DNA of 64,000 bases from UBA6912 sp963792895. GTDB taxonomy: Bacteria > Actinomycetota > Acidimicrobiia > Spongiisociales > UBA5794. The position numbers were made by a program, and so were the translations under genes. The notes beneath the pieces were generated by a model. It had not been told where the DNA came from and made no database searches. It saw nothing but the letters and a program-made list of their open reading frames with translations. Position 1 is the first letter of the stretch, and the number at the start of each line of letters is the position of its first letter. Below are positions 40,422-49,084 of the stretch, piece after piece. The DNA lies in contig CAWBYA010000001.1 in assembly GCA_963792895.1 (NCBI GenBank), positions 124,001 through 188,000 on the forward strand, in the 5' to 3' direction.

Positions 40422-41804
40422 TCAGGACAGATAGTCGCTCAGCCTGACCTCGCCCCAGCGATCCGGCCACGCGCGTTCGTAGTTGGCTCGCTCCTCCCTG
40501 TAGGCAGGTGGCTTTGTTGCGTCTATCCCCCACTTGCCGACGACGCAGGGGAACCGGGTGTCGGCGGTGTTGGGGAAGGCGCCGATGACGGGAACGGCCG
40601 TAGGATCGAAGGGGAAACCGCGGGCGTTGGGGATCGTGAGTACGTCTTTCGAGGGATCGACTCGCACTGAAAGGGCGTAGAGGACATCCCGATAGTCGTA
40701 GATGTCGATGTCGGGATCGACGATCACGACCATCTTCACGTTCGGCCACGACGACCCCAGAACCGACAGCATCGCATCCGTGACCTGACCGTCGTACCGT
40801 GGTTCCGCTTGCACGAACACCGACAGCGATCCGCCTCCCTGGGAGAAGTGCACGTCGCGCACGTCGAAGCCCATTGCCTTGAGCTTGTCGTAGATGATCG
40901 CCTCGTGGAACAGCCGGGGCATCTCCTGGTGGTCGGTGAACGGCGTCATCAAGTGGTTGCGGTAGATGGGGTCCTTCCTCATCGTGATCGCAGTCACCTC
41001 GAACACCGGCTGCTGTGACGCATAGGGGTTGAAGAGCATCGTCGGCCCCGGCGACGGGCCATCCTGTGCAGTCCGCTCCGGATGGACGAAACCTTCGATG
41101 ACGACCGATGCATCTGCGGGAACGATGAGATCGACGGTCTTGCACCTCGTCACCTCCCCGACCTCGCCGGTCATGGACTCGAAGAGCTCGAGCTCCCACC
41201 AATCGTCGTGCGGGTGCGAATAGCATCCGCACAGCTCCCATGCGGGGTGGGTGCCGATCGCCACCGCCTGGGGCATCTTCTGTCCCGCTGCTTTGTACTT
41301 CGCGTGGATGCGCTGCACCGTCCCCGACACGAAGGACGCCACCATCTCATTGCGGCTCAATACGCCGCAGCGAGGGAACATCTGGTTGTACGCACCGGTC
41401 TCCGGGTCGCGGTGGATGGCGAAACTGGTCGTGTACGGATACGGGTCGCGGTCCGTGTGCGTGACGATGGGCAGCGTCGCGAGATCGACGTCGTCGCCCT
41501 CCATGACCACCTCATGGCATGGGGCGTCTTCGACTTCGCGCAGCGGTTTCGGCCCTCGCCTCAACACTTCCGCGAGCGTTGGCACGACCTCGGTCGGATC
41601 GCAGCCGAGAACGCGAGCCTGGGCGGCGCGATTGACGAAGAGATGGTCCACCAGCCGCCAACCCGGGAAGCCGTCGATGTGATTGAAGACGACCGTTTCA
41701 TCCGTCTGCCCGGTGAGCGCACCGACGTGGTCCAGGGGCACCGGTTTGTCGATCTGAACGAGCGCGTCGCCGTGCTGTTCGAGGAACCGCTGCAAGTCGG
41801 TCAT
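40422..41804 (-). CDS. ubiD: UbiD-family prFMN-dependent decarboxylase
   Basis: 460 residues from ATG 41804 (GGAGG upstream). UbiD-fold features: FNHIDGFPGWRLVDHLFVNR, PCHEVVMEGDDVDLATLPIV, YTTSFAIHRDPETGAYNQMF (substrate strand), MPQAVAIGTHPAWELCGCYS, DLIVPADASVVIEGFVHPER (E of the catalytic triad region), then TMRKDPIYRNHLM and a C-terminal domain with PNVKMVVIVDPDIDIYDYRD. The usual EGPFGEFTGYY loop is replaced by QDGPSPGPTMLFNPY, a sign of a non-ubiquinone subfamily. Predicted to (de)carboxylate an unsaturated or aromatic acid using prFMN from UbiX. Divergent from the second AhpD-like gene over a shared element. Confidence 0.94.
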   Translation of the reverse strand: MTDLQRFLEQHGDALVQIDKPVPLDHVGALTGQTDETVVFNHIDGFPGWRLVDHLFVNRAAQARVLGCDPTEVVPTLAEVLRRGPKPLREVEDAPCHEVVMEGDDVDLATLPIVTHTDRDPYPYTTSFAIHRDPETGAYNQMFPRCGVLSRNEMVASFVSGTVQRIHAKYKAAGQKMPQAVAIGTHPAWELCGCYSHPHDDWWELELFESMTGEVGEVTRCKTVDLIVPADASVVIEGFVHPERTAQDGPSPGPTMLFNPYASQQPVFEVTAITMRKDPIYRNHLMTPFTDHQEMPRLFHEAIIYDKLKAMGFDVRDVHFSQGGGSLSVFVQAEPRYDGQVTDAMLSVLGSSWPNVKMVVIVDPDIDIYDYRDVLYALSVRVDPSKDVLTIPNARGFPFDPTAVPVIGAFPNTADTRFPCVVGKWGIDATKPPAYREERANYERAWPDRWGEVRLSDYLS

Positions 41805-41839
41805 AGTTCGCCTCCAGGTGAGAGAACGAGTCCGAGCTA

Positions 41840-41851
41840 GTATATTACATG
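41840..41851. promoter_or_regulatory. Shared promoter/operator element, site 2 (divergent)
   Basis: GTATATTACATG, identical over 12 bases to the element at 36099, lies between divergent ubiD (start 41804) and the second AhpD-like gene (41907). Read on the plus strand it holds TATATT, and on the minus strand TATACT (running into the following bases), so it could supply the -10 element in both directions. Position and repetition argue for a common regulator. Confidence 0.62.
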
Positions 41852-41906
41852 CCAGATGGAGCCCTGGCTCGGACACCCGGGCGCTTCGGAGCGGACGAGG
41901 AGGTGC

Positions 41907-42530
41907 ATGATGCCGGAGGTCGATGGCGGGGGCACTGAGCGCGAGCCCTTCTTCCCTTACGCCGACACCACAGATCTCCCCCGCGAGGTGGCTGCGCAGC
42001 TCAATGCGTATGAGGCGCGGATGGGGTTCCTTCCCAATGCGCTCAAGCTCTACGCCCACAGACCCCACATCCTGCGTCAGATCATTCGCCTCAACAACAC
42101 GGTGATGCGCCACGAGTCCAACGATCTCTCGGAGGAGTTCAAGTACCGGCTGTCGTTCATCATCTCGCGAAATCATGGCTGCCGGTATTGCTCCGCCCAT
42201 CACGCCAACACCATGAAGACCAAGTTCGGCTACGACAACGAGGAGCTCACGGACATCCTCCGACTGAACAACCCGCGGGACGACAGAGAGCGTGCTGCAT
42301 GGGCGTTCGTCGATGCCGCATCTCATGGCCCCGAGCACACCACCGATGAGCTGCGTAGCGACCTCGCCCGCCACTTCACCCCGGAGGAGATCGTGGAGAT
42401 AGCCACCACTCTCGGGTTCTGGGCCTTCTACAACCGGATCCACTCGAATCTGGATGTTCCGATCGAAGAGCATCTCCTCCCGGAATCGGGATGGGTCGAT
42501 GTCACCAAGGACGGATCGACCAACGCCTGA
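41907..42530 (+). CDS. AhpD/carboxymuconolactone-decarboxylase-like protein (second copy)
   Basis: 207 residues from ATG 41907 (GAGGAGG upstream). Same architecture as the protein at 36148: ARMGFLPNALKLYAHRPHIL, LSEEFKYRLSFIISRNHGCR and CRYCSAHH (Cys92, Cys95, His98), then EELTDILRLNNPRDDRERAA and EEIVEIATTLGFWAFYNRIH. The two copies are roughly half identical by eye. Followed after 1 bp by the old yellow enzyme gene. Probably a thiol redox partner or peroxidase used during the pathway. Confidence 0.9.
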   Translation: MMPEVDGGGTEREPFFPYADTTDLPREVAAQLNAYEARMGFLPNALKLYAHRPHILRQIIRLNNTVMRHESNDLSEEFKYRLSFIISRNHGCRYCSAHHANTMKTKFGYDNEELTDILRLNNPRDDRERAAWAFVDAASHGPEHTTDELRSDLARHFTPEEIVEIATTLGFWAFYNRIHSNLDVPIEEHLLPESGWVDVTKDGSTNA

Positions 42531-42531
42531 C

Positions 42532-43680
42532 ATGAGTGCCCCAGTCGCCGGCAGGCCGCTCCTGTTCGAGCCGATCCATCTCAGGCGGGTGACCGCCCGC
42601 AATCGCATCATGCTCTCGCCGATGTGTCAGTACTCGGCAAGAGATGGCGTCCCGACGGAGTGGCACTACATCCACCTCGCGACCCGGGCCGTCGGCGGTG
42701 CCGGGATCGTGATGACCGAAGCTACCGCCATCGAACCGGTCGGGCGGATCTCTCCGTGGGATACCGGTCTGTACAGCGATGAGCAGGAGGCGGCATTCGC
42801 CCGAATCGCCGAGCGCGTTGCCGAATACGGCGCGGTCCCCGGCATCCAGTTGGGTCACGCCGGCCGCAAGGCGTCGCACACCCGTCCATGGGAGCAGCGA
42901 AGACCGATGCGCCCCGAAGAGGGTGGGTGGGACGTGATCGGACCGAGTGCGGTTCCCTGGGAGCCGGGCGACGTGGTGCCGAAGGCGATGACGGCTGACG
43001 ACATCGCCGCCGTGGTCGACAAGTGGAGAGTCGCAGCAGAGCGTGCGCGCCGCGCAGGCTTCGAGATCCTCGAGATCCACGCCGCACACGGGTACCTCCT
43101 GCACTCCTTCCTCTCGCCGCTCTCGAACAAACGAACCGATCGCTACGGGGGCGAGCTCGAGGGGCGAGCTCGGCTGCTCGTCGAGGTGGTCGACGCCGTC
43201 CGCATGGCTTGGCCCGACGAGTTGCCGCTGTTCGTGCGGTTGTCCGCCACCGACTGGGTCGAGGGTGGCTGGGCGCTCGATGACACGGTGGCGGTGGCGC
43301 GAATCCTCCAGCAGCACGGTGTGGACGTCATCGACTGTTCCAGCGGAGGATCGGCGCCGGAGCAAACGATGCCGCGTTACGCGGGCTATCAGGTCCCTTT
43401 CGCCGCAGAGGTGCGCAGGCAGACGGGGATGATGACCGCAGCAGTCGGGCTCCTGACCGACCCGGTGTACGTCGAGGAGATCCTCCAGTCTGGGCAGGCG
43501 GACCTCGTCGTCCTGGGACGAATGATGCTGTGGGACCCATACTGGCCGCACCACGCAGCGGCTGCGATGGGCATCCCGCTGTCACTGCCCGTCCAGTACG
43601 AGCGTTCGGGCATCCACTCGCGGCTGCATCGAGACGCTACGGCCGCGCCCGAACACGACGGTTCTGCCCCGCCGCACTAG
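42532..43680 (+). CDS. Old yellow enzyme family NADH:flavin oxidoreductase (YqjM-like)
   Basis: FMN TIM-barrel ene-reductase, 382 residues. Seen: LRRVTARNRIMLSPMCQYSA (YqjM-type Cys), AVPGIQLGHAGRKASHTRPW (active-site His pair HAGRK), FEILEIHAAHGYLLHSFLSP, SNKRTDRYGGELEGRARLLV and VVLGRMMLWDPYW. By sequence it belongs with the thermophilic-like/YqjM class that reduces activated C=C bonds. It is related to the C-terminal half of the protein at 7587. Co-transcribed with the second AhpD-like gene; in the UbiD context it may reduce a conjugated double bond of the (de)carboxylation product. Substrate unknown. Confidence 0.94.
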   Translation: MSAPVAGRPLLFEPIHLRRVTARNRIMLSPMCQYSARDGVPTEWHYIHLATRAVGGAGIVMTEATAIEPVGRISPWDTGLYSDEQEAAFARIAERVAEYGAVPGIQLGHAGRKASHTRPWEQRRPMRPEEGGWDVIGPSAVPWEPGDVVPKAMTADDIAAVVDKWRVAAERARRAGFEILEIHAAHGYLLHSFLSPLSNKRTDRYGGELEGRARLLVEVVDAVRMAWPDELPLFVRLSATDWVEGGWALDDTVAVARILQQHGVDVIDCSSGGSAPEQTMPRYAGYQVPFAAEVRRQTGMMTAAVGLLTDPVYVEEILQSGQADLVVLGRMMLWDPYWPHHAAAAMGIPLSLPVQYERSGIHSRLHRDATAAPEHDGSAPPH

Positions 43681-43691
43681 ACGGCGAATCA

Positions 43692-45080
43692 CTACCGGAG
43701 GAGCGCTTCGACCGCGGCGCCGGCTTTCAGAACGACGTCGTCGCTGATGCCCATGAGCTGCACTCCGATGGGGCTGCCCCTCACCGGGATCGGAACGCTC
43801 AGCGCAGGCAGTCCTGCGACGTTGGCGATGCGGGTGAACGACACGAGAGCTGCCGACACGGATGGGTCGTGCGCTTGGGTCAACGACGGAGCCGCTGCCG
43901 GTACGGTTGGCCCGATGACGCAGTCGACGTCGGCCATGAGGTCGTGGACCTGCTCACGCAGCTCTGCCTGACCGCTTCTGGCGCTCTCGACGTCGCCGGC
44001 CGGAATCGCCAGTCCTTGGATGAGGCGCATCCGCACGTCCCGCCCATACTCACGTGCGGCCACCTCGAGCATCTCGCGATGCACGGCGGCTGCCTCGCTG
44101 AACATGATCGCGGTGCTCACTGCAAAGACCCGCTCGGCTTCGGGAAGGACGACATCGACGAGTTCGAATCCGACCTCACGCAGACGGCGTATCAGGTCTT
44201 CAACCGCGATCCGCACCTCGGGCATGCTCGCCGCCAGATCTCTGGTCACCACGCCGATCTTCGCCACCGCTGCTCCCCCGGCATCGCGCCGGCCGAGCAC
44301 GCGATGGGCGGTGTCGATGTCATCGACCGTTGCTGCCATGAGCCCGACATGGTCGAGAGAGGGCGACAGCGGGAACACGCCGTCGATCGTGTACCTCCCA
44401 AAGCCGGGCTTGAAGCCGACGACCCCGCACAGCGATGCCGGGATTCGGATGGACCCACCAGTGTCGGTCCCCAACGCCAACCGAGCACTGCCGTCGGCCA
44501 CCGCGACTGCCGACCCCGAACTGGAACCGCCGGGTATTCCTCGAGGCGCCGCCGGGTTGATCGGGGTCCCTGTGTAGTCGTTGACGCCAGTCACACCGAA
44601 GGCGAACTCATGGAGTGCAGTCGTTCCGACCACGTGGGCGCCCGCTGTCCGCAGCATCGCGACGCACTTCGCATCGTCGCGCTCGAGCGCCGCCGAAGCG
44701 CGGACGCGCGAGCCGGCGCCAAGCGGTGTGCCGGCGACGGCCATCAGATCCTTGACGGCGAGTGACCATCCGCTGAGCATCCCCGCCGATTCCGCAGCGG
44801 CGGTCGAGGTCTCGTCGAGCATCGTGATGTACGCACCACCTTGGCCAGCCGACATTGGGGGTCGGGGAGCAGTCGGCGGCGGCGTCGCCTCTGCCTGAAC
44901 GCTCCCGCCGGGCGGCGGCGATCTCATCGGCTCAGGTCGTGACGCGGCTGGCCATTTCCGCCGCAGGGCCGCAGCGATGCGGTCGAGCAGTTGGGCCGCG
45001 CCGGCCACCTCCGAGTCATCCAGCGTCACCTGGACGCGCTCCGCTGCGTCCACGATGCGTTGCGGGCTCGATGTCGTCAT
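43692..45080 (-). CDS. Amidase-signature family amidohydrolase
   Basis: 462 residues with the Ser-cisSer-Lys triad: Lys110 in LSGWSLAVKDLMAVAG, the glycine/serine block RGIPGGSSSGSAVAVADGSA (~180-200) and the catalytic Ser in LGTDTGGSIRIPASLCG (~210). The N-terminal ~80 residues are variable and helical. Hydrolyses an amide or carbamoyl bond; substrate not predictable. Last gene of the minus-strand importer operon, overlapping the DUF2848 gene by 4 bp, which implies that the imported compound is an amide or is processed through one. Convergent with the OYE gene (11 bp). Confidence 0.93.
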   Translation of the reverse strand: MTTSSPQRIVDAAERVQVTLDDSEVAGAAQLLDRIAAALRRKWPAASRPEPMRSPPPGGSVQAEATPPPTAPRPPMSAGQGGAYITMLDETSTAAAESAGMLSGWSLAVKDLMAVAGTPLGAGSRVRASAALERDDAKCVAMLRTAGAHVVGTTALHEFAFGVTGVNDYTGTPINPAAPRGIPGGSSSGSAVAVADGSARLALGTDTGGSIRIPASLCGVVGFKPGFGRYTIDGVFPLSPSLDHVGLMAATVDDIDTAHRVLGRRDAGGAAVAKIGVVTRDLAASMPEVRIAVEDLIRRLREVGFELVDVVLPEAERVFAVSTAIMFSEAAAVHREMLEVAAREYGRDVRMRLIQGLAIPAGDVESARSGQAELREQVHDLMADVDCVIGPTVPAAAPSLTQAHDPSVSAALVSFTRIANVAGLPALSVPIPVRGSPIGVQLMGISDDVVLKAGAAVEALLR

Positions 45081-45748
45081 GAAGCTTCGAGATCGTCACG
45101 TGCGGCGATCTCGTAGGCGAGGTCGATCGATCTGCCGGAAGCTGGGTCGTGCAGTCGCGCGGCGAACCGGCTACTCGCCCTGATGGGCCCGATCGCCGGC
45201 AGAGTGCCGGTGAGCAGCACGTAACTCCGTGGCCGCCTCTTGAACGGGATCGCCGCCTCGATCTCGGTGACAGACAGGATCTCCACGGCCGCACCCGATT
45301 GGTAGAGGGTCTGTTCGCCGCCCTCACGAATCCATGACGCCAGCTCGAGTTGGTCCCACCGGTCGGCCACTTCCGAGTAATCCCATGCAACCGAGGCGAT
45401 GGGCTTGGGACACACCCGTTTCGAGAGTTCGATATCGACTGCCTCGGCGGCGCGATCCGTGTGGTCTGAGGCCAACGTGACCAGCTTCCGATCGTCGATC
45501 CTGATCAGCGCGATCTCCGCCTCCCCGGAAGTGTGCAGTCCGGTAACCGTGATATGGCTCCGCTGGGTGAGCATCGCGGGCGCGACGGAGTAGAAGCTCG
45601 GCAGGTGGCCCGGAATGGGCACACCATGCCCCCGAAGCTCGGCGACGTGTTGCTCCACCAACTCCCGGTTCCGACCCGTGAACCCGGCGACGATCACCAC
45701 CTCCGGTTCCACCTCCACCCTGTCAACGCCGACGACGTCGAAGATCAC
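45077..45748 (-). CDS. DUF2848 family protein
   Basis: 223 residues, no signal or membrane segment. Seen: VVIVAGFTGRNRELVEQHVA, HLPSFYSVAPAMLTQRSHIT, SGEAEIALIRIDDRKLVTLA, DHTDRAAEAVDIELSKRVCP, EIEAAIPFKRRPRSYVLLTG. This fumarylacetoacetate-hydrolase-like set of blocks is what I associate with DUF2848, a family often adjacent to amidases and ABC importers. Starts and ends with 4-bp overlaps (livF before, amidase after), so it is firmly part of the operon. Biochemical function not established. Confidence 0.82.
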   Translation of the reverse strand: MIFDVVGVDRVEVEPEVVIVAGFTGRNRELVEQHVAELRGHGVPIPGHLPSFYSVAPAMLTQRSHITVTGLHTSGEAEIALIRIDDRKLVTLASDHTDRAAEAVDIELSKRVCPKPIASVAWDYSEVADRWDQLELASWIREGGEQTLYQSGAAVEILSVTEIEAAIPFKRRPRSYVLLTGTLPAIGPIRASSRFAARLHDPASGRSIDLAYEIAARDDLEAS

Positions 45749-46464
45749 GAGCGTTCTCCCCCCAGGTAGGCCGTGATGAGCCGTGGGTCGTTCGCAAGAG
45801 TCTCCGGAGCCTCCTGTGCCACGATCTCGCCCAGGCTGAGGACTACGGCGTCGTCGGCGAGCTTGAGGGCGCGATGGACCTGCTGCTCGACGATGAGCAT
45901 CGTCATCTCTGTCTCACGCAGCGCTTCGAGCTGTTCGTACACGGCTCCCACAGCAAGCGGAGAGAGACCCAGCGAGGGCTCATCGAGCAGCAGGAGGTCC
46001 GGTTGCGACATCATGGCCCGTCCGATCGCCAGCATCTGTTGCTGGCCGCCCGACAGGTGCCCAGCCGTGTCGCTCGAGCGCTCTCGCAGCACGGGGAACA
46101 GGCTGGTTGTAGCGTCGAGCCGCTCCGCGAGGTCGGCGCTTCCCAAGTCGAATCCGCCGAGACGGAGGTTCTCGGCAACCGTCAAGTCAGGGAACACGCC
46201 CCGGCCCTCGGGTACCAGGACGATGCCGGATCGAGCCCGTCGGTCGGCGGCCGTATGGGAGATGTCGTCGCCACGCCACAGCACCGCCCCACTCGAATGA
46301 CGCACGATCCCGGCGACAGCGCGAAGCAGAGACGACTTCCCCGCCCCGTTGCGCCCCAGCATCGCGGTGACGGTACCTGCCGGGACCACGAGGTCCACCC
46401 CATGGAGGGCGGTCACCCGACCGTAGCGGACCCCGAGTTGTCTGAGCTCGAGCGCCGCCTTCAT
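45745..46464 (-). CDS. livF: Branched-chain-type ABC transporter ATPase (LivF)
   Basis: 239-residue ATPase: Walker A GRNGAGKSSLLRA, Q-loop region with LVPEGRGVFPDLTVAENLRL (LivF hallmark), signature LSGGQQQMLAIGRAMM, Walker B LLLLDEPSLGLSP and switch His in LIVEQQVHRAL. ATG 46464 overlaps the LivM-LivG stop and follows GAGGAAG. Second nucleotide-binding subunit of the importer. Confidence 0.96.
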   Translation of the reverse strand: MKAALELRQLGVRYGRVTALHGVDLVVPAGTVTAMLGRNGAGKSSLLRAVAGIVRHSSGAVLWRGDDISHTAADRRARSGIVLVPEGRGVFPDLTVAENLRLGGFDLGSADLAERLDATTSLFPVLRERSSDTAGHLSGGQQQMLAIGRAMMSQPDLLLLDEPSLGLSPLAVGAVYEQLEALRETEMTMLIVEQQVHRALKLADDAVVLSLGEIVAQEAPETLANDPRLITAYLGGERS

Positions 46465-48140
46465 GGCACTTCCTCGCCGAACCCACTGTCGGGCCCCGGT
46501 GTGCCGAGGTACGCCTCCTGAACTCTGGCGTCGTGAAGTATGTCGCTGGCGGAGCCCGCTGCGATGACCTCGCCGAAGTCGAGGACCACTACCCGCTCCG
46601 CCGTGCCGAGGGCGAGGTCGAGGTTGTGATCCACGAGCACAATCGACATGCCCATGTCGCGCAGTCTTCGCACGAGGGTGGCGAGCTCCGCTCGCTCGTC
46701 GCCGTTCATGCCGACGGAAGGCTCGTCGAGGAGGACGACGAGTGGGTGCGAAGCAATCGCCCTGCCCACTTCGAGCCTCCGTTGCTCCGCGAGGGTCAAT
46801 CGGTCCGGCAGGCTGTCCTTCCGATGGCCCAGCCCGATCAGATCGAGGACCTGCGCAACCGTCGGGCCACCCGGGGAAGCCGCTTGCGCTCCCAGACGGA
46901 TCGTCTCTTCGACGGTGAGGTGAGCGAAGACGCGTACGCTCTGGAACGTCCTGCTGATACCCGCACGCGTCCGGGTCTCGGCCCGCTGGTGGGTGACGTC
47001 CTTGCCGGCGACCCGGATGGTGCCCGCCTGGCACGGCAGGCCGCCGCTTGCGACGTTGATGAGGGTCGTCTTCCCGGCTCCGTTCGCACCGATGAGGGCG
47101 ACGATCTCGCCGGCGGAGATGGTCAGATTGACGGCGTTGAGCGCGCGAACACCGCCGAACCGGTGGTCGATCGCCTCCAGCTCGAGCAAGGGGCGATCCG
47201 AAGCCACGTCGGTGCGAGCCCCCTTGGGACGCTCGGGCTCACGCTCGGTGAGCCGCCGTCTGACCGCCCTGATTGGGGCGGTCAGCCGAAGCCCCGTCTG
47301 CCGGCTCACGAGGCCTTCCGGGAGCAACGGCATGAGCACCATCACCAGCCCGCCATACATGACCAGCCGCCAGTTGGACAGGAAGTGGAACATCGAGGGG
47401 ACGTAGTCGAGATTCGAGGTCTCGCCCAGCACCTCGAGGAGGACCGAGATCGTGATCGCGCCGGCCAGTGCTCCAAGGAGGCTGTGTACGCCGCCAACCA
47501 AGGTGTAGAGCGCGATCTGGAAAGAGAGGGCGATAGCGAAGTTGCGCGGTGCGATGAACAGCAGCCACTTGGCGAGCAGACCGCCGGAGACCGCAACGAC
47601 CGCGGCGCTGGCGACAACGGCAAGGACTTTGACCCGCCTCGTGGCAACCCCCGCTGCTGCAGCTGCATCCTCGTCGTCGAAGATCGAACGCATCCGCAGC
47701 CCGCGCCCGCTCGCCATCAACGCTGTTGAAAGGATGACCACGACGCCGAGCGTCGCATAGACGCCGGCGCTGCTCACCGGGTCCTGTCCGCTATAGCCCT
47801 GAAGGCCGCCGACGGCGTCGATATTGCCGATCGCCACGCGCACGAGCTCGCCGACCGCCAGGGTGCCCATGATCAAGTAGATGCCACGCACACGATTGGC
47901 GCCGATCGCCACCGGCAGAGCGACCGCTGCGGCAACCAGGGCACCCGCGACCAACGTCGGCGTCAACGCCCAGCCGAGCTCGACGTCCACCACGGCAACG
48001 GTGTAGGCGCCGATCGCAGCGAACCCTGCCTGGCCGAGGTTCAGCTGGCCGGTCACGTACACGAGGTTCATCCCGACGGCGGCGATGGCGTTGATCGCTA
48101 CCAACATGAGGAAGCTCTCGCTGGTGAGGGCGTCGATCAT
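46461..48140 (-). CDS. LivM permease fused to LivG ATPase
   Basis: 559 residues joining two subunits normally encoded separately. Residues 1-~290 are a LivM-type permease (about 8-9 helices; AIAAVGMNLVYVTGQLNLGQ, FAAIGAYTVAVVDVELGWAL, RGLRMRSIFDDEDAAAAAGV). Residues ~325-559 are a LivG ATPase: LIGANGAGKTTLINVASG Walker A, AGISRTFQSVRVFAHLTVEE, signature-like LTLAEQRRLEVGRAIAS, LVVLLDEPSVGMNGDERAEL and a C-terminal VQEAYLG. The signature is LTLAEQRR instead of LSxGxQR. ATG 48140 overlaps the livH stop. The fusion fixes permease:ATPase stoichiometry. Confidence 0.94.
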   Translation of the reverse strand: MIDALTSESFLMLVAINAIAAVGMNLVYVTGQLNLGQAGFAAIGAYTVAVVDVELGWALTPTLVAGALVAAAVALPVAIGANRVRGIYLIMGTLAVGELVRVAIGNIDAVGGLQGYSGQDPVSSAGVYATLGVVVILSTALMASGRGLRMRSIFDDEDAAAAAGVATRRVKVLAVVASAAVVAVSGGLLAKWLLFIAPRNFAIALSFQIALYTLVGGVHSLLGALAGAITISVLLEVLGETSNLDYVPSMFHFLSNWRLVMYGGLVMVLMPLLPEGLVSRQTGLRLTAPIRAVRRRLTEREPERPKGARTDVASDRPLLELEAIDHRFGGVRALNAVNLTISAGEIVALIGANGAGKTTLINVASGGLPCQAGTIRVAGKDVTHQRAETRTRAGISRTFQSVRVFAHLTVEETIRLGAQAASPGGPTVAQVLDLIGLGHRKDSLPDRLTLAEQRRLEVGRAIASHPLVVLLDEPSVGMNGDERAELATLVRRLRDMGMSIVLVDHNLDLALGTAERVVVLDFGEVIAAGSASDILHDARVQEAYLGTPGPDSGFGEEVP

Positions 48141-48997
48141 GCGTGAGCCGTCGGGATGAGGCCCCTCGGTCGTACCAAGAGCACGACGACGAGAAGAAGC
48201 CACGGGATCGCAGCCTGGAATCCCGTCAGGCCGTAGTAGGCGGCGAACGACTGGATGACCCCGAGTCCGATCCCAGCCACCATCGCTCCCGGCAGGCTAC
48301 CCAAGCCGCCGAGGGTCATCACGGCGAGGCCGATGAGTCCGATCTCGAGGCCATTGAGTGGGGAAACGCTCCCGATCCTGATGGCGAGCAGGAAGGATGC
48401 CAGCCCGGCGAGGGCCCCAGCGATACCGAGCGTCAACACCGTGAGTCGGCGGATGGGAACACCCAGGAGCGCAACGGTTTCGGCATCGTGGGCGAAAGCC
48501 CGCATCGCCATCCCCCACTTCGTACGTCGAACGAATTGGTGCGTGGCCGTCATGACGAGGAGGGCGATCACCAGGCTCACGACCTGCGTCACCGAGATGA
48601 GCGTATCTCCGATGGTGATGTCGGTGGTCGGGACATTGAACGGTACGGCCACCGCCGTTGATGATCCCCTGATCTGGAGGAGGGAATTCTGGATGACGAT
48701 GGCAAACCCGATAGTGGATACCGCGGCGGCGATCTGTCGCCCGTATCCGACGGGACGGAAGCTGACGAAGTCGGTCGCGATGCTGAGTGCGGCGCCAATG
48801 GCGATGGCGATGAGGGCAGCGAGCCAGAGCGGAGTCGTTGGGGAGGCGACGATGAGCGCGAGCAAGCCGGCAGCCATGAAGACCTCACCGTGGGCCAGCG
48901 TCAGCAGGTGCATGACACCGAAGACAAGCGTGTACCCGAGTGCGAGCAGCGCGTAGTTGGCTCCAAGCAGGAGTCCATTGATCAGAACTTGGATCAT
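48137..48997 (-). CDS. livH: Branched-chain-type ABC transporter permease (LivH)
   Basis: 286 residues, about eight membrane helices. LivH hallmarks: QVLINGLLLGANYALLALGY, TLVFGVMHLLTLAHGEVFMA, MAMRAFAHDAETVALLGVPI (coupling-helix EAA-like loop) and IGLIGLAVMTLGGLGSLPGA. Overlaps the LivM-LivG fusion start. Separated from the binding-protein gene by an 87-bp gap with alternative hairpins. Confidence 0.95.
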   Translation of the reverse strand: MIQVLINGLLLGANYALLALGYTLVFGVMHLLTLAHGEVFMAAGLLALIVASPTTPLWLAALIAIAIGAALSIATDFVSFRPVGYGRQIAAAVSTIGFAIVIQNSLLQIRGSSTAVAVPFNVPTTDITIGDTLISVTQVVSLVIALLVMTATHQFVRRTKWGMAMRAFAHDAETVALLGVPIRRLTVLTLGIAGALAGLASFLLAIRIGSVSPLNGLEIGLIGLAVMTLGGLGSLPGAMVAGIGLGVIQSFAAYYGLTGFQAAIPWLLLVVVLLVRPRGLIPTAHA

Positions 48998-49005
48998 GTC
49001 GCTCT

Positions 49006-49044
49006 CGCCCTACGGTCCCGGTAGGGCGGCGCTCCACCGGGACC
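49006..49044 (-). promoter_or_regulatory. Mutually exclusive hairpins between binding-protein and livH genes
   Basis: Two perfect inverted repeats overlap. Stem A is CGCCCTAC (49006-49013) with GTAGGGCG (49021-49028). Stem B is GGTCCCGGT (49014-49022) with ACCGGGACC (49036-49044). They share 49021-49022, so only one can form. The location, just after the substrate-binding-protein stop, suits an intercistronic attenuator or mRNA 3'-end stabiliser that would make more binding protein than membrane subunits. Confidence 0.7.
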
Positions 49045-49084
49045 GGTGACCGAGCCCATCGCGCCGGCGAGTGACCACAGCCAG

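Noticed and set aside
39730..41241. 503-residue cupin-EthD fusion protein extending into ubiD
   Set aside because: The N-terminal third is antisense-frame noise inside ubiD, and the junction is a one-base frame error between two overlapping real genes.
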